In this document: positions 1-6,954 of the stretch, in pieces
How the letters are laid out: each line of letters opens with the position of its first letter
How positions within the stretch are numbered: position 1 is the stretch's first letter
DNA from: Candidatus Tenebribacter mawsonii
GTDB taxonomy: Bacteria > Cloacimonadota > Cloacimonadia > Cloacimonadales > TCS61
Assembly: GCA_030765665.1 (NCBI GenBank)
Contig: JAVCCD010000279.1
Location: 1 to 9,269 of the forward strand
DNA: 9,269 bases
Reading direction: 5' to 3'
The notes under the pieces: generated by a model
The model's input: only the letters and a program-made list of their open reading frames with translations
The model's database searches: none
Told to the model about the DNA's origin: nothing
Position numbers and translations under genes: made by a program

Positions 1-497
1 ATTAATAAATTTGCTCCCAAACATAGAACTTTAATAAGCTCAACACGTTGTTGCTCACCTACACTCAATTGCCAAATATAAGCATCCGGATTGACCGAGA
101 GTCCGTATAATTTTGATACTTCAAGTATTTTGTCTCTAACTTCACTTAAGTTTAATTTTAAAATTCTTTTTCCTATAAGACCTAATGCTACATTTTCTAC
201 TACAGTCAGATTTGGAACTAACATAAAATGCTGATGAACCATTCCAATTCCGTATTTAAAAGCAGTACTTGGAGAATTTATAATTACTTTTTTATCATTA
301 ATAAAAATATCACCGTGTTCTGGTTGATAGAGTCCAAACAGGACATTCATCAAGGTTGTCTTTCCAGCACCATTTTCACCAAGCAAGGCCAGAATTTCTC
401 CTGATTTCAGATGAATATCAATATTATTACAGGCAAGAACGCCAGGGAATTTTTTAGTGATTTTCCGCATCTCTAATTTTCTAATAATTTCTGACAT
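1..497 (-). CDS. BMP-family ABC importer ATPase, N-terminal part (cut by window edge)
   Basis: The first 165 codons of an ABC ATPase run off the left edge. Visible in order are Walker A GENGAGKT (residues 40-47), the Q-loop in GMVHQHFML (Q89), and the signature LSVGEQQRVEL (144-154). The window ends just before the expected Walker B. The GMVHQHFMLVPNLTVVEN and LSVGEQQ forms are typical of sugar/nucleoside-class double-domain ATPases of about 500 residues, so roughly two thirds of the gene should lie outside. The ATG at 497 is preceded by AAGGAA. It follows the second BMP receptor gene (614-1615) with a terminator in between, matching the order in the first module. It is a paralogue of the 3802-5355 ATPase, with clearly different sequence and a more canonical signature. 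I infer that it energises a second importer whose permeases lie to the left. Confidence 0.93.
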   Translation of the reverse strand, partial: MSEIIRKLEMRKITKKFPGVLACNNIDIHLKSGEILALLGENGAGKTTLMNVLFGLYQPEHGDIFINDKKVIINSPSTAFKYGIGMVHQHFMLVPNLTVVENVALGLIGKRILKLNLSEVRDKILEVSKLYGLSVNPDAYIWQLSVGEQQRVELIKVLCLGANLL

Positions 498-542
498 AGT
501 TATTCCTTAAATATTGAAAAAAATTAATATTCCGGATTTTAT

Positions 543-585
543 AAAAAAACTCAAGTTAAGCTAACAAGTGTTAACTCAACTTAAG
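543..585 (-). terminator. Intrinsic terminator after second BMP receptor
   Basis: Arms 550-565 and 570-585 pair around the loop 566-569. In minus-strand RNA all 16 positions pair, three of them as G-U wobbles. The arm can extend with A-U pairs into the run of seven T that follows on that strand (plus positions 543-549). On the plus strand the wobbles become mismatches, so the structure is built for the minus strand. It sits 28 bp after the receptor stop codon and about 45 bp before the ATPase start. It should end part of the transcripts inside the module rather than at its end. Confidence 0.75.
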
Positions 586-613
586 TTTAATATGATTAAA
601 AGGTAATTTGAAA

Positions 614-1615
614 TTATTTCAATTCTACCTTGATCTCTCCGCTAATGATTTTTGCTTTTGCTTCATTAATAACTTCATTCATTTTCGGAGTTAACACAGA
701 TACTAATTTTGGATTATGAATTATTTCTAGATAACCATTTGCAAGAGTTAGTTCAAGATGTTTTCCACCAACAATACCTTCTTGACGGAAACTAATAATT
801 TTTTCGATCACTTCATCAAATCTGTAAGATTGAGAAGCAAGAACGGTTTGTGGTGCTATGGAACTCTGATCCATATCTGATGATAACCAAATTACTCCCT
901 CAAATTCGGAAGCAACTCTAATTGCTCCAACGCATTGCTGGGCGGTTCCGCTCAGAACATCAGCTCCGGCTTTTATATGTGTACGGGCAATTTCACCGGC
1001 AGCAACAAGATCACCAAAACTTCCAGTATAAGCAATTCGTACTGCAGCTTCAGGATTAACAGACTTTACACCTTTCTCAAATCCAATATTGTATTTTATC
1101 GCATCACCGGATTTAACAGGGCCAACTATTCCAACAATATTAGTTTTTGTTTTTAATCCAGCCATAATGCCGAGAAGATAGGCTCCTTGCTGAGCTTGTG
1201 GGTCATAAGCAAAAATATTTGGATAGTTAGTAGCAAATCCGGTTCCATAAGCAAAAGATGTTTTTGGGAAATCTGGTGCAACTTCATCAAGAACACTTTG
1301 ATACTGCGCACCGTGTGCAATAACAATGTCAAAACCTTGGCTTGCATACTGTCTGATAGCGCTACCTGCATCTACAGCATTCCAGAGGCGTTCACTTACT
1401 TCTAATTTAATTTTCTCTTCACCGTATTTTTGTTGAACGGCTTTGATTCCTTCATACATTACCTGACTCCACGCCATATCATCTATAGTGCTTGGAATGA
1501 TCAAAGCAATGCGAACTTTCTCAGTAATTTTCAATTCACTTTCTTCAGCATAACACAATACGCTAAGTAAAAGAAAAATTACCATAATAGCAGCTAAAAC
1601 TTTAAACTTTTTCAT
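614..1615 (-). CDS. BMP/PnrA-family substrate-binding protein with cleavable signal peptide
   Basis: Predicted periplasmic receptor of 333 residues for the second importer module. Residues 1-23 form a signal peptide: KK start, long hydrophobic core, then CYA before EES, which suits signal peptidase I. The cysteine at 21 lacks a lipobox (preceded by SVL), so this is probably a soluble receptor. The mature part shows the BMP fold pattern: RIALIIPSTIDDMAWS (35-50), periodic GFDIVIAHG (94-102), YLLGIMAGLKTKTNIVGIVG (146-165) and GFEKGVKSVNP (178-188). I chose the ATG at 1615 over the longer frame starting at 1642 because AAGGAGA lies five bases before it and the MKK signal begins there. The family binds nucleosides, purines or riboflavin; this ligand is unknown. 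A terminator and an ATPase gene follow. A palindrome and an inverted repeat lie in the 131-bp gap upstream, so it may have its own promoter. Confidence 0.9.
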   Translation of the reverse strand: MKKFKVLAAIMVIFLLLSVLCYAEESELKITEKVRIALIIPSTIDDMAWSQVMYEGIKAVQQKYGEEKIKLEVSERLWNAVDAGSAIRQYASQGFDIVIAHGAQYQSVLDEVAPDFPKTSFAYGTGFATNYPNIFAYDPQAQQGAYLLGIMAGLKTKTNIVGIVGPVKSGDAIKYNIGFEKGVKSVNPEAAVRIAYTGSFGDLVAAGEIARTHIKAGADVLSGTAQQCVGAIRVASEFEGVIWLSSDMDQSSIAPQTVLASQSYRFDEVIEKIISFRQEGIVGGKHLELTLANGYLEIIHNPKLVSVLTPKMNEVINEAKAKIISGEIKVELK

Positions 1616-1677
1616 CAAATTCTCCTTGGATAAAAAAAACAAACATAACGTTTTATAATTTAGAAGATACCTGGTAC

Positions 1678-1698
1678 TTCCGACAAACTATATCGGAA
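1678..1698. repeat. Inverted repeat TTCCGA-N9-TCGGAA between permease and receptor genes
   Basis: Two perfect 6-bp arms (1678-1683, 1693-1698) are separated by 9 bp. The flanks can pair further only with bulges. No T-run follows on the minus strand, so it is a poor terminator for the upstream permease gene. It lies 63-83 bp before the receptor start and could be an operator or an RNA hairpin. Confidence 0.45.
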
Positions 1699-1705
1699 TA
1701 AACCT

Positions 1706-1717
1706 TAAACCGGTTTA
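1706..1717. promoter_or_regulatory. 12-bp palindrome TAAACCGGTTTA, possible operator
   Basis: This is a perfect palindrome with a central CG step, in the gap upstream of the second BMP receptor (about 91 bp before its ATG). Palindromes of the type AAACCGGTTT are common operators of LacI-family repressors. That assignment is inference: no regulator gene is in the window and no convincing -35/-10 pair was found beside it. Confidence 0.45.
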
Positions 1718-1746
1718 GAAATTTTGAAAAATAAAATTAATAAAGA

Positions 1747-2670
1747 TCATCCTCTACTTTCTCTGAAATAAGATTCACCTAGTGCTTTTGGTAAGTTTGA
1801 TCTCTTTCCCTTAATTGAAATGAATAATAAGAATAATAATGTGAAAACATATGGAGTACTCTTAAGTAGAATTATTGGGAATGGAATGTTGAATTTTTGA
1901 AGATTTAGCCCCAATTGGGTTAAACCTCCAAAAAGGTAAGCTCCACCATAAGCTATAAGTGGATTCCAATTTGCAAAGATCACTAGAGCTATGGTTATCC
2001 ATCCTTTACCGGCTGTCATGCCTTCTACCCATAATTTGGAATAAGCAACCGAGAGATAAGCACCACTGATACCGATGAAGACGCCACCAACAATAGTAGC
2101 GATGTAGCGAATTTTGATTACCTTAATTCCCATAATTTCACTGGAAAGAGGTTCTTCTCCGCTGCTTCGTAAAGCAAGCCCCCATTTTGTTCTATTAAAA
2201 ACAAACCAGACGATAACAGGTAGAACAAAAGCAAAATAGACCAAAATATTGTGATCAAAGAGTATTTCTCCCAATACTGGAATTTTATTCAAAAGAGGTA
2301 TTGGTATAGCTTCAAAAGATGTTTTTAATGTTTTACCAACCATGCTCACACCAAAAAAAGCACTCGCTCCAGTACCGAACATTGTAAGAGCAAGCCCGGA
2401 AACAACCTGATTCGCTTGCAATGTAATCGTCATAAAGGCATGGATTAAGCCCATTAATCCCCCGATAACTGCAGCACCTATAATTGCCAAAAGTAAACTT
2501 TCTGTTGAATAAGCTAAATAGAAACCAAAAAAAGCACCCATCAACATAATTCCTTCAACACCCAGGTTTAAGATCCCGGAACGTTCTGTTATTATTTCAC
2601 CAATTGTTGCATAAAGAATTATAGTTCCACTAGCTATCGCAGCATAAAGAATCGTGATAATGTCAGTCAT
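1747..2670 (-). CDS. BMP-type ABC importer permease, second of pair (NupQ/YufQ-like, RfuD-like)
   Basis: Inner-membrane channel subunit of 307 residues, almost wholly hydrophobic with about eight to nine predicted membrane segments, of the BPD_transp_2 class. Recognisable blocks are ITERSGILNLGVEGIMLMGA (27-46), the cytoplasmic coupling loop GLALRSSGEEPLSSEIMGI (164-182) that contacts the ATPase, and GKGWITIALVIFANWNP (221-237). Length is normal for the family. Its ATG overlaps the stop of the preceding permease by one base (TAATG), and GGGGGA lies just upstream inside that gene, so translation is probably coupled. It should form a heterodimer with the 2670-3809 product. I see no intrinsic terminator directly after it, so transcription could continue towards the second receptor gene. 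Confidence 0.93.
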   Translation of the reverse strand: MTDIITILYAAIASGTIILYATIGEIITERSGILNLGVEGIMLMGAFFGFYLAYSTESLLLAIIGAAVIGGLMGLIHAFMTITLQANQVVSGLALTMFGTGASAFFGVSMVGKTLKTSFEAIPIPLLNKIPVLGEILFDHNILVYFAFVLPVIVWFVFNRTKWGLALRSSGEEPLSSEIMGIKVIKIRYIATIVGGVFIGISGAYLSVAYSKLWVEGMTAGKGWITIALVIFANWNPLIAYGGAYLFGGLTQLGLNLQKFNIPFPIILLKSTPYVFTLLFLLFISIKGKRSNLPKALGESYFRESRG

Positions 2671-3809
2671 TATTTCCCCCTGATGAGTTTTACATTGTAA
2701 TTTTTAAAGAGCTCACTTCCCAATATTGCAAACAGGATAAGAGCCTGCATTACTACTCCAACAGAAGCCGGTAATCGCATAGCAATCTGCAATGAATCAG
2801 CACCTTTTAATAAGATACTGAGGAAAATAGCAAAGATAACAATTATAAATGGATTGGTTCTAGCAAGCCATGCAACGATAATTCCTGTATATCCATAACC
2901 GGTGGAAATGTGTTGATGAAGTTTATATTCGATACCACAAATCTGACTTACACCAGCTAGTCCAGCCAATGCACCGCTTAACAGGAAAACCATGAACATC
3001 ATTTTTTTTATGTTAATACCGGCATATTTAGCTGCTTTCAGGCTGGATCCTGTCATACGTAATTTGTAACCTGTTTTTGTATGATAGATAAGAATGTATA
3101 GTAGAACAACCAATACTAAGGCAAGGATCAGTCCTGCATGAACTCGACCGAATCCAATCCTGCTGAATTTGGCTTCTGGTGGGAATTCCGGAGTGTATGG
3201 GAAATTATCTTTCCCCTTCCAGGGACCAAACAGGAAATAATCTGCAATATTTATTGCTACATAGTTTAGCAGTAAAGTTGATATTACTTCATTCATTTTA
3301 AACTTGATCTTTAATATTGCCGGTATCCCAGCCCATAAAGCACCACCTATGGCTCCAAGAGCGATGAGAACAGTTATCTCTAAAGGTTTTGGTAAAACAG
3401 GACCATAGATGATAAATGCAGTTGCGAGAGTCGCTCCAAAGAAGAGTTGTCCTTCCGCACCAATATTCCATAGCTTACTATTTAAAGCTATAGCTACAGC
3501 TAATCCTGTGAAGATAAGTGGAATAGCTTTTACAAGAGTTTCAGAAATACCATAAGGAGATCCGAGGGCAGAAACAATTACTTTCCATAGAGCAACAAAT
3601 GGATTTACCCCATTAAGGGCGATGAAAATACCTGAAAGAACAAAAGCAATGCCTATGGCAGAAAGTGTGATAATGAGCTCTTCTCTTTTTGAGACTCTCT
3701 CTTTTTGTTCCAGTTTTATTCTAAGACTTTTAAAATAACAATAGATATTATGAAAAAAATGTGCAATTTTCTTTAGTAGTCCTACAATTAATGTTTTTAT
3801 CTTAAGCAT
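2670..3809 (-). CDS. BMP-type ABC importer permease, first of pair (NupP/YufP-like, RfuC-like)
   Basis: Inner-membrane permease of 379 residues, BPD_transp_2 class. The first 43 residues are basic with an aromatic/hydrophobic stretch (8-28), and the first clear membrane segment is at about 45-65. Family blocks are LWNIGAEGQLFFGA (113-126), FKMNEVISTLLLNY (170-183), the coupling loop TGYKLRMTGSSLKAAKYAGI (246-265) and GYGYTGIIVAWLARTNP (304-320). A soluble periplasmic loop at about 195-222 (PWKGKDNFPYTPEFPPE) is usual for this partner, which is the longer of the two permeases. The start ATG has AAGGAGA nearby and lies inside the end of the ATPase gene (8-bp overlap), so the two are co-translated. 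It pairs with the 1747-2670 product. Confidence 0.93.
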   Translation of the reverse strand: MLKIKTLIVGLLKKIAHFFHNIYCYFKSLRIKLEQKERVSKREELIITLSAIGIAFVLSGIFIALNGVNPFVALWKVIVSALGSPYGISETLVKAIPLIFTGLAVAIALNSKLWNIGAEGQLFFGATLATAFIIYGPVLPKPLEITVLIALGAIGGALWAGIPAILKIKFKMNEVISTLLLNYVAINIADYFLFGPWKGKDNFPYTPEFPPEAKFSRIGFGRVHAGLILALVLVVLLYILIYHTKTGYKLRMTGSSLKAAKYAGINIKKMMFMVFLLSGALAGLAGVSQICGIEYKLHQHISTGYGYTGIIVAWLARTNPFIIVIFAIFLSILLKGADSLQIAMRLPASVGVVMQALILFAILGSELFKNYNVKLIRGK

Positions 3810-5355
3810 TGCTCATCTCCTTCACTGCTTGCTCTTCGCTGCATCCACTCATCATCAAGCCGATCTCTTCTAATGAATGAACTCCATTATCGAATATTCC
3901 TGTGAAATTACCTTCATACATAACGGCAATTCTATCCGATAAACCAAAGATCTCATCGAAATCTCCAGAGATCAAAATAACAGCTTTTCCTTGATTTCTC
4001 AACTGCAAAATGGCATTTCGCACAAATTCGGTTGCGCCCACATCTAATCCCCGTGTAGGATAAACAAATACATACAGATCGCAATCTCGTTCCATTTCTC
4101 TACCAATGATCAATTTCTGCAGATTTCCACCGGAGAGAAGCAAGGCGGGAAGGTTTATACTTGGTAAAAAGATATTATATTTTTTAATAATTTTTTCTGC
4201 ATATTCCTTTAATTTTTTATTATTAAGAAGAATACCTTGTTTGAACCTCGGTAATCGATAAACTTTCATAATGATATTTTCCCAAACAGATTGATTACCT
4301 GCAACGCCTACATGAATTCTGTCACCGGGAACATAACTGACCCCTTTATCAATCCTTTTCACAGGAGTATCATTTGTGATATCATCGTCTTTAAAAAGTA
4401 TCTTTCCTCGTATCACATCACGATTACCGGTAAGTGCATCTGCCAACTCTACCTGGCCATTTCCACTAACTCCGGCAATGCCAATTATCTCACCGCCTGC
4501 AAGTTCAAAAGAAAGATCATTTACTGCCAGTATGCCTTTATCTGAATTTACAAATAAATTTTGTATTTTTACAACTCCAGGTTTTGTCTCTACTTTTGGT
4601 CTTTCAAAAGTAATTTCACTCTCTTTGCCAACCATCATTTTTGCTAGTTTACGCGGGTTGGTATCGTTTTTATCTACCGTAGCTATTTTAAGACCTTTTC
4701 GAAGAACTGTGATCTTGTCGGCAATTTGAAAAACTTCAGACATTTTGTGTGTAATAAATATTATTCCCTTTCCTGTTTTTGCTATACTTTTTAGTATTTC
4801 CATTAAATTATCTGCTTCTTGTTTGGTAAGAACAGTGGTAGGCTCGTCAACAATAAGTACATCTACTTCACGAACCAGCATTTTCAATATTTCTACTTTC
4901 TGCCTTACTCCAATTGGAAGTTCTCCGACTATTGCATCCATATCGATTTGAAAATTGAATTGATCCATATAAGTTTTTATCAGCTTTTTCTTTTCGGGAA
5001 TATTTATTACGAATTTATTATCTGGATGTCCGAGGATCAGGTTTTCTAATACTGTGAGATTTCCAACTAAACTGAAGCGTTGGTGAACCATCCCAATTCC
5101 TATCTGAAGTGCATTTCCTGGAAATTTAAAATTTAATTTCTTTCCTTTAAAATAGATCTCTCCATCATCTGGAAAATATACACCCGTTAACATGTTCATG
5201 AGGGTGGTCTTACCTGCGCCATTCTCTCCAAGTAGTGCGTGGATCTCTCCTTTTTCTAAGGTGAATTCAACATCGGTGTTAACTTTATTTCCATAAAATG
5301 ATTTCGATATGTTTTTCATTAGAACCAGGTTGGAATTATTTTTTATCTCGGACAA
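3802..5355 (-). CDS. BMP-type ABC importer ATPase, two fused nucleotide-binding domains, TTG start
   Basis: Energy-coupling subunit of 517 residues with tandem ABC domains. Domain 1: Walker A GENGAGKT (43-50), Q-loop Q92, signature LPIGVRQKVEI (146-156), Walker B VLIVDE (166-171) and H-loop H203. Domain 2 (about 262-505) is degenerate, as is usual in this class: its Walker A position reads GVSGNGQV with no GKT, Walker B reads YVFVYPTRGLDVG with YP in place of DEP, and the H-loop histidine is replaced (SGDFDE). Its signature LLSGGNLQ (407-414) is intact. So one competent ATP site per polypeptide is expected. The start is TTG, supported by AGGAGA five bases upstream; the next ATG is codon 13 with no such site. 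The gene overlaps the following permease by 8 bp. It is separated from its receptor gene by 238 bp holding a terminator and hairpins. Confidence 0.95.
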   Translation of the reverse strand: MSEIKNNSNLVLMKNISKSFYGNKVNTDVEFTLEKGEIHALLGENGAGKTTLMNMLTGVYFPDDGEIYFKGKKLNFKFPGNALQIGIGMVHQRFSLVGNLTVLENLILGHPDNKFVINIPEKKKLIKTYMDQFNFQIDMDAIVGELPIGVRQKVEILKMLVREVDVLIVDEPTTVLTKQEADNLMEILKSIAKTGKGIIFITHKMSEVFQIADKITVLRKGLKIATVDKNDTNPRKLAKMMVGKESEITFERPKVETKPGVVKIQNLFVNSDKGILAVNDLSFELAGGEIIGIAGVSGNGQVELADALTGNRDVIRGKILFKDDDITNDTPVKRIDKGVSYVPGDRIHVGVAGNQSVWENIIMKVYRLPRFKQGILLNNKKLKEYAEKIIKKYNIFLPSINLPALLLSGGNLQKLIIGREMERDCDLYVFVYPTRGLDVGATEFVRNAILQLRNQGKAVILISGDFDEIFGLSDRIAVMYEGNFTGIFDNGVHSLEEIGLMMSGCSEEQAVKEMSNA

Positions 5356-5360
5356 AATTA

Positions 5361-5366
5361 TCTCCT
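5361..5366 (-). promoter_or_regulatory. Ribosome binding site fixing a TTG start
   Basis: AGGAGA on the minus strand lies five bases before TTG at 5355. It is the reason for choosing this start over the in-frame ATG 12 codons later. Confidence 0.7.
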
Positions 5367-5390
5367 ACGTTATAAATGAAATTTTATTCT

Positions 5391-5416
5391 CGTTCCCAAA
5401 GCCTACTTTGGGAACG
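5391..5416. repeat. REP-like hairpin, perfect 11-bp stem, 4-nt loop
   Basis: Arms 5391-5401 (CGTTCCCAAAG) and 5406-5416 (CTTTGGGAACG) are exact reverse complements around the loop CCTA. No T-run follows on either strand, so it does not look like an intrinsic terminator. The short-loop GTTCCCAAA/TTTGGGAAC form looks like dispersed extragenic palindromes seen in some genomes. That is an inference until the genome is searched. Confidence 0.7.
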
Positions 5417-5446
5417 CAATAGAAATCTTTATAACAATAACCCGTC

Positions 5447-5495
5447 GAATGAAACAGGGATTTTACAGATTATTCATTCCCAATCGGGGGATTGG
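5447..5495. repeat. Nested inverted repeats next to the REP-like hairpin
   Basis: Two structures share this stretch. GAATGAA (5447-5453) pairs with TTCATTC (5473-5479) across 19 nt. Immediately after, CCAATC (5480-5485) pairs with GATTGG (5490-5495) around GGGG, extendable by two pairs beyond one mismatch. Together with the hairpin at 5391-5416 they fill most of the gap between receptor terminator and ATPase start. I see no confident promoter for the ATPase in this gap. Confidence 0.5.
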
Positions 5496-5535
5496 CAACA
5501 AGAATAAAAAGAATCTTATAATATTTTGAATAACT

Positions 5536-5570
5536 AAAAAACAACAGGAGGTTGGAAAAACCAACCTCCT
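5536..5570 (-). terminator. Intrinsic terminator after BMP lipoprotein gene
   Basis: A perfect 10-bp stem (5546-5555 with 5561-5570, AGGAGGTTGG/CCAACCTCCT) has a 5-nt loop. On the minus strand it is followed by GTTG and six T (plus 5536-5541). It starts 23 bp after the receptor stop. On the plus strand there is no good T-run, so it acts on the receptor transcript. Because the ATPase and permeases of the same importer follow, it probably lets only part of transcription through. Confidence 0.85.
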
Positions 5571-5593
5571 TTACCTTTAAAGTAATGCTAAGG

Positions 5594-6676
5594 TTATTTA
5601 GCGTTAGGGATTTTTCCCTTCACACCTTTTACAAACCACTGGATACTTAGTTTTTCTCCATCGGTAAGTGCAACCCCATCTTCAACTCGTAAATCTCCCA
5701 TGTTGTCATAAAGCGGACCAGTAAAGATTTGGTCATTTTCAAGGATTTGTACTTTCACTTCTGCAACCTGGTCTCTAACTTCTTGAGGAACAACCTCATT
5801 ATATGGAGAAAGTCCTGTAACGCCTGTTCCCATATCCCACCAGATCGGTTCATTTGTCCATGTTCCATTATGTACTTTTGTAGCAACATCTTTATAATAA
5901 ACACCCCAATGCCAAACTGGTGCAGTAAGATGTGCAGTTGGAGCAAACATACTCATATCACTGTCGTATCCAATTGAATATACACCTGCAGCTTGAGCAG
6001 CTTCTTGAGGACCAGCTGAGTCTGTGCCTTGTGTAATAATATCACAACCATCTGCGATCATTGTATTTGCTGCTTCTTTCTCATGTACAGGATCAAACCA
6101 TGAGTTTGTCCATAATACTTGAACTGTAGCATCAGGATTTACACTTTGAGCACCAAGTGTATAAGCATTGATAAGGCGAACAACTTCTGGGATTGGGAAC
6201 GGTGCAACATAACCCAATTTACCTGATTTTGTCATATTACCGGCAACTATACCAGCCAGATATTTAGATTGATACATTTTTCCCATATAGTTTGTGTAAT
6301 TCTCGGCTGTTTTATATCCGGTTGCGTGTAAGAAAGTTTTATCAGGGTATTGCAGGGCGACTTCAAGTGTGGGATCCATATAGCCAAACGATGTTGTGAA
6401 AATAATATCACAGCCAGATTCAGCAAGTTCTGTAATTACACGAACCGCATCTGCACCTTCAGGTACACTTTCTACAAAAACAGATTCTCCAACGAAATCT
6501 AATTCTTCCATAGCTAAACGACCGTCATCATGTGACTTTGTCCAGCCAGCATCTTCCACCGGACCTACATAAACAAAACCGGCTTTCAGTTTTTCACCTT
6601 TAGCAGTACTGCCACCACATCCGGCAATAAGCATAACTGCTGCAATTGTTACAAAAATCCAAAATAATTTTTTCAT
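5594..6676 (-). CDS. BMP-family substrate-binding lipoprotein of ABC importer
   Basis: Receptor of the first importer module, 360 residues. A type II signal peptide ends in lipobox LIAGC (16-20), so C20 is the lipid-anchored residue. The BMP domain begins at KAGFVYVGPVEDAGWTKSHD (31-50), where Asp and Trp sit at positions typical of ligand contacts. It continues with ESGCDIIFTTSFGYMDP (86-102), KYLAGIVAG (138-146), GCDIITQGTDSAGPQEAA (210-227), GVYSIGYDSDM (231-241) and AHLTAPVWHWGVYY (248-261). The VYVGPVEDAGW...HLT.VWHWG type is a distinct BMP subgroup from the 614-1615 receptor. The family imports purines, nucleosides or riboflavin; I cannot fix the ligand. I chose the ATG at 6676 over the longer frame from 6706 because AGGAGA lies four bases before it and the signal peptide starts there. 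It is first in its operon and followed by a terminator, which suggests it is made in excess. Confidence 0.93.
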   Translation of the reverse strand: MKKLFWIFVTIAAVMLIAGCGGSTAKGEKLKAGFVYVGPVEDAGWTKSHDDGRLAMEELDFVGESVFVESVPEGADAVRVITELAESGCDIIFTTSFGYMDPTLEVALQYPDKTFLHATGYKTAENYTNYMGKMYQSKYLAGIVAGNMTKSGKLGYVAPFPIPEVVRLINAYTLGAQSVNPDATVQVLWTNSWFDPVHEKEAANTMIADGCDIITQGTDSAGPQEAAQAAGVYSIGYDSDMSMFAPTAHLTAPVWHWGVYYKDVATKVHNGTWTNEPIWWDMGTGVTGLSPYNEVVPQEVRDQVAEVKVQILENDQIFTGPLYDNMGDLRVEDGVALTDGEKLSIQWFVKGVKGKIPNAK

Positions 6677-6711
6677 AGTTTCTCCTTTTTTTTGTTTAAA
6701 TTTCAATTTTT

Positions 6712-6717
6712 ATTATA
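6712..6717 (-). promoter_or_regulatory. Candidate -10 box for BMP lipoprotein gene
   Basis: Consensus TATAAT occurs on the minus strand 36 bp before the ATG. The -35 position 17 bp upstream reads TGTATG, a weak match, so recognition may depend on an activator or an extended contact. In such AT-rich DNA a chance match is possible. Confidence 0.4.
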
Positions 6718-6729
6718 ATTTCGAAATTA
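6716..6729. promoter_or_regulatory. 14-bp palindrome TAATTTCGAAATTA, possible operator
   Basis: A perfect 14-bp palindrome with a central CG lies just upstream of, and overlaps by two bases, the TATAAT box of the lipoprotein gene. Its position between -10 and -35 would suit repression. No repressor gene is visible nearby. Confidence 0.45.
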
Positions 6730-6785
6730 ACACACATACATTTTATTTACGATATTATTTATCAATTTATTTTTTCTTAAAAAAA

Positions 6786-6808
6786 TGAATTTGAATGTAT
6801 GAATTTGA
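6786..6808. repeat. Direct repeat TGAATTTGA, two copies 14 bp apart
   Basis: Copies lie at 6786-6794 and 6800-6808. They sit in the middle of the divergent region and could be a tandem binding site. AT-rich composition raises the chance of coincidence. Confidence 0.3.
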
Positions 6809-6925
6809 GGGTATTTATTATGGTTTATTAAGGTTGAATATAAAATCTCTTTATTACATCTAATATTTTTTATTTTCATTAATACAAAATAAGTGAAATG
6901 TACAATTCGGTGTCAAGAGGAAAAT

Positions 6926-6954
6926 TTGTGCTCAACAAAACTGCAAACTATAAC
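6926..6954 (+). promoter_or_regulatory. Candidate sigma-70 promoter for the oxidoreductase gene
   Basis: TTGTGC (6926-6931), a 17-bp spacer and TATAAC (6949-6954) give a good -10 and a partial -35. Transcription would start near 6961, leaving a leader of about 65 nt. Confidence 0.35.

Noticed and set aside
935..1405. Overlapping plus- and minus-strand small frames inside the BMP receptor
   Set aside because: They are shadows of a receptor gene that has a clear signal peptide and ribosome site, with no independent evidence.
4376..4729. 117-codon plus-strand open frame inside the ATPase gene
   Set aside because: It is antisense to a well-supported ATPase with all motifs, has low-complexity composition rich in Ser/Pro/Ile, and shows no ribosome site or family resemblance.
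3802..5355. Second ATP-binding domain looks broken (no GKT, no DEP, no H-loop His)
   Set aside because: Loss of Walker residues in the second domain is normal in sugar/nucleoside-class double ATPases, so this is not a pseudogene.
5447..5495. Possible CRISPR repeat because of a GAAACAGGG string
   Set aside because: There is no regularly spaced second copy; the stretch is explained by inverted repeats.
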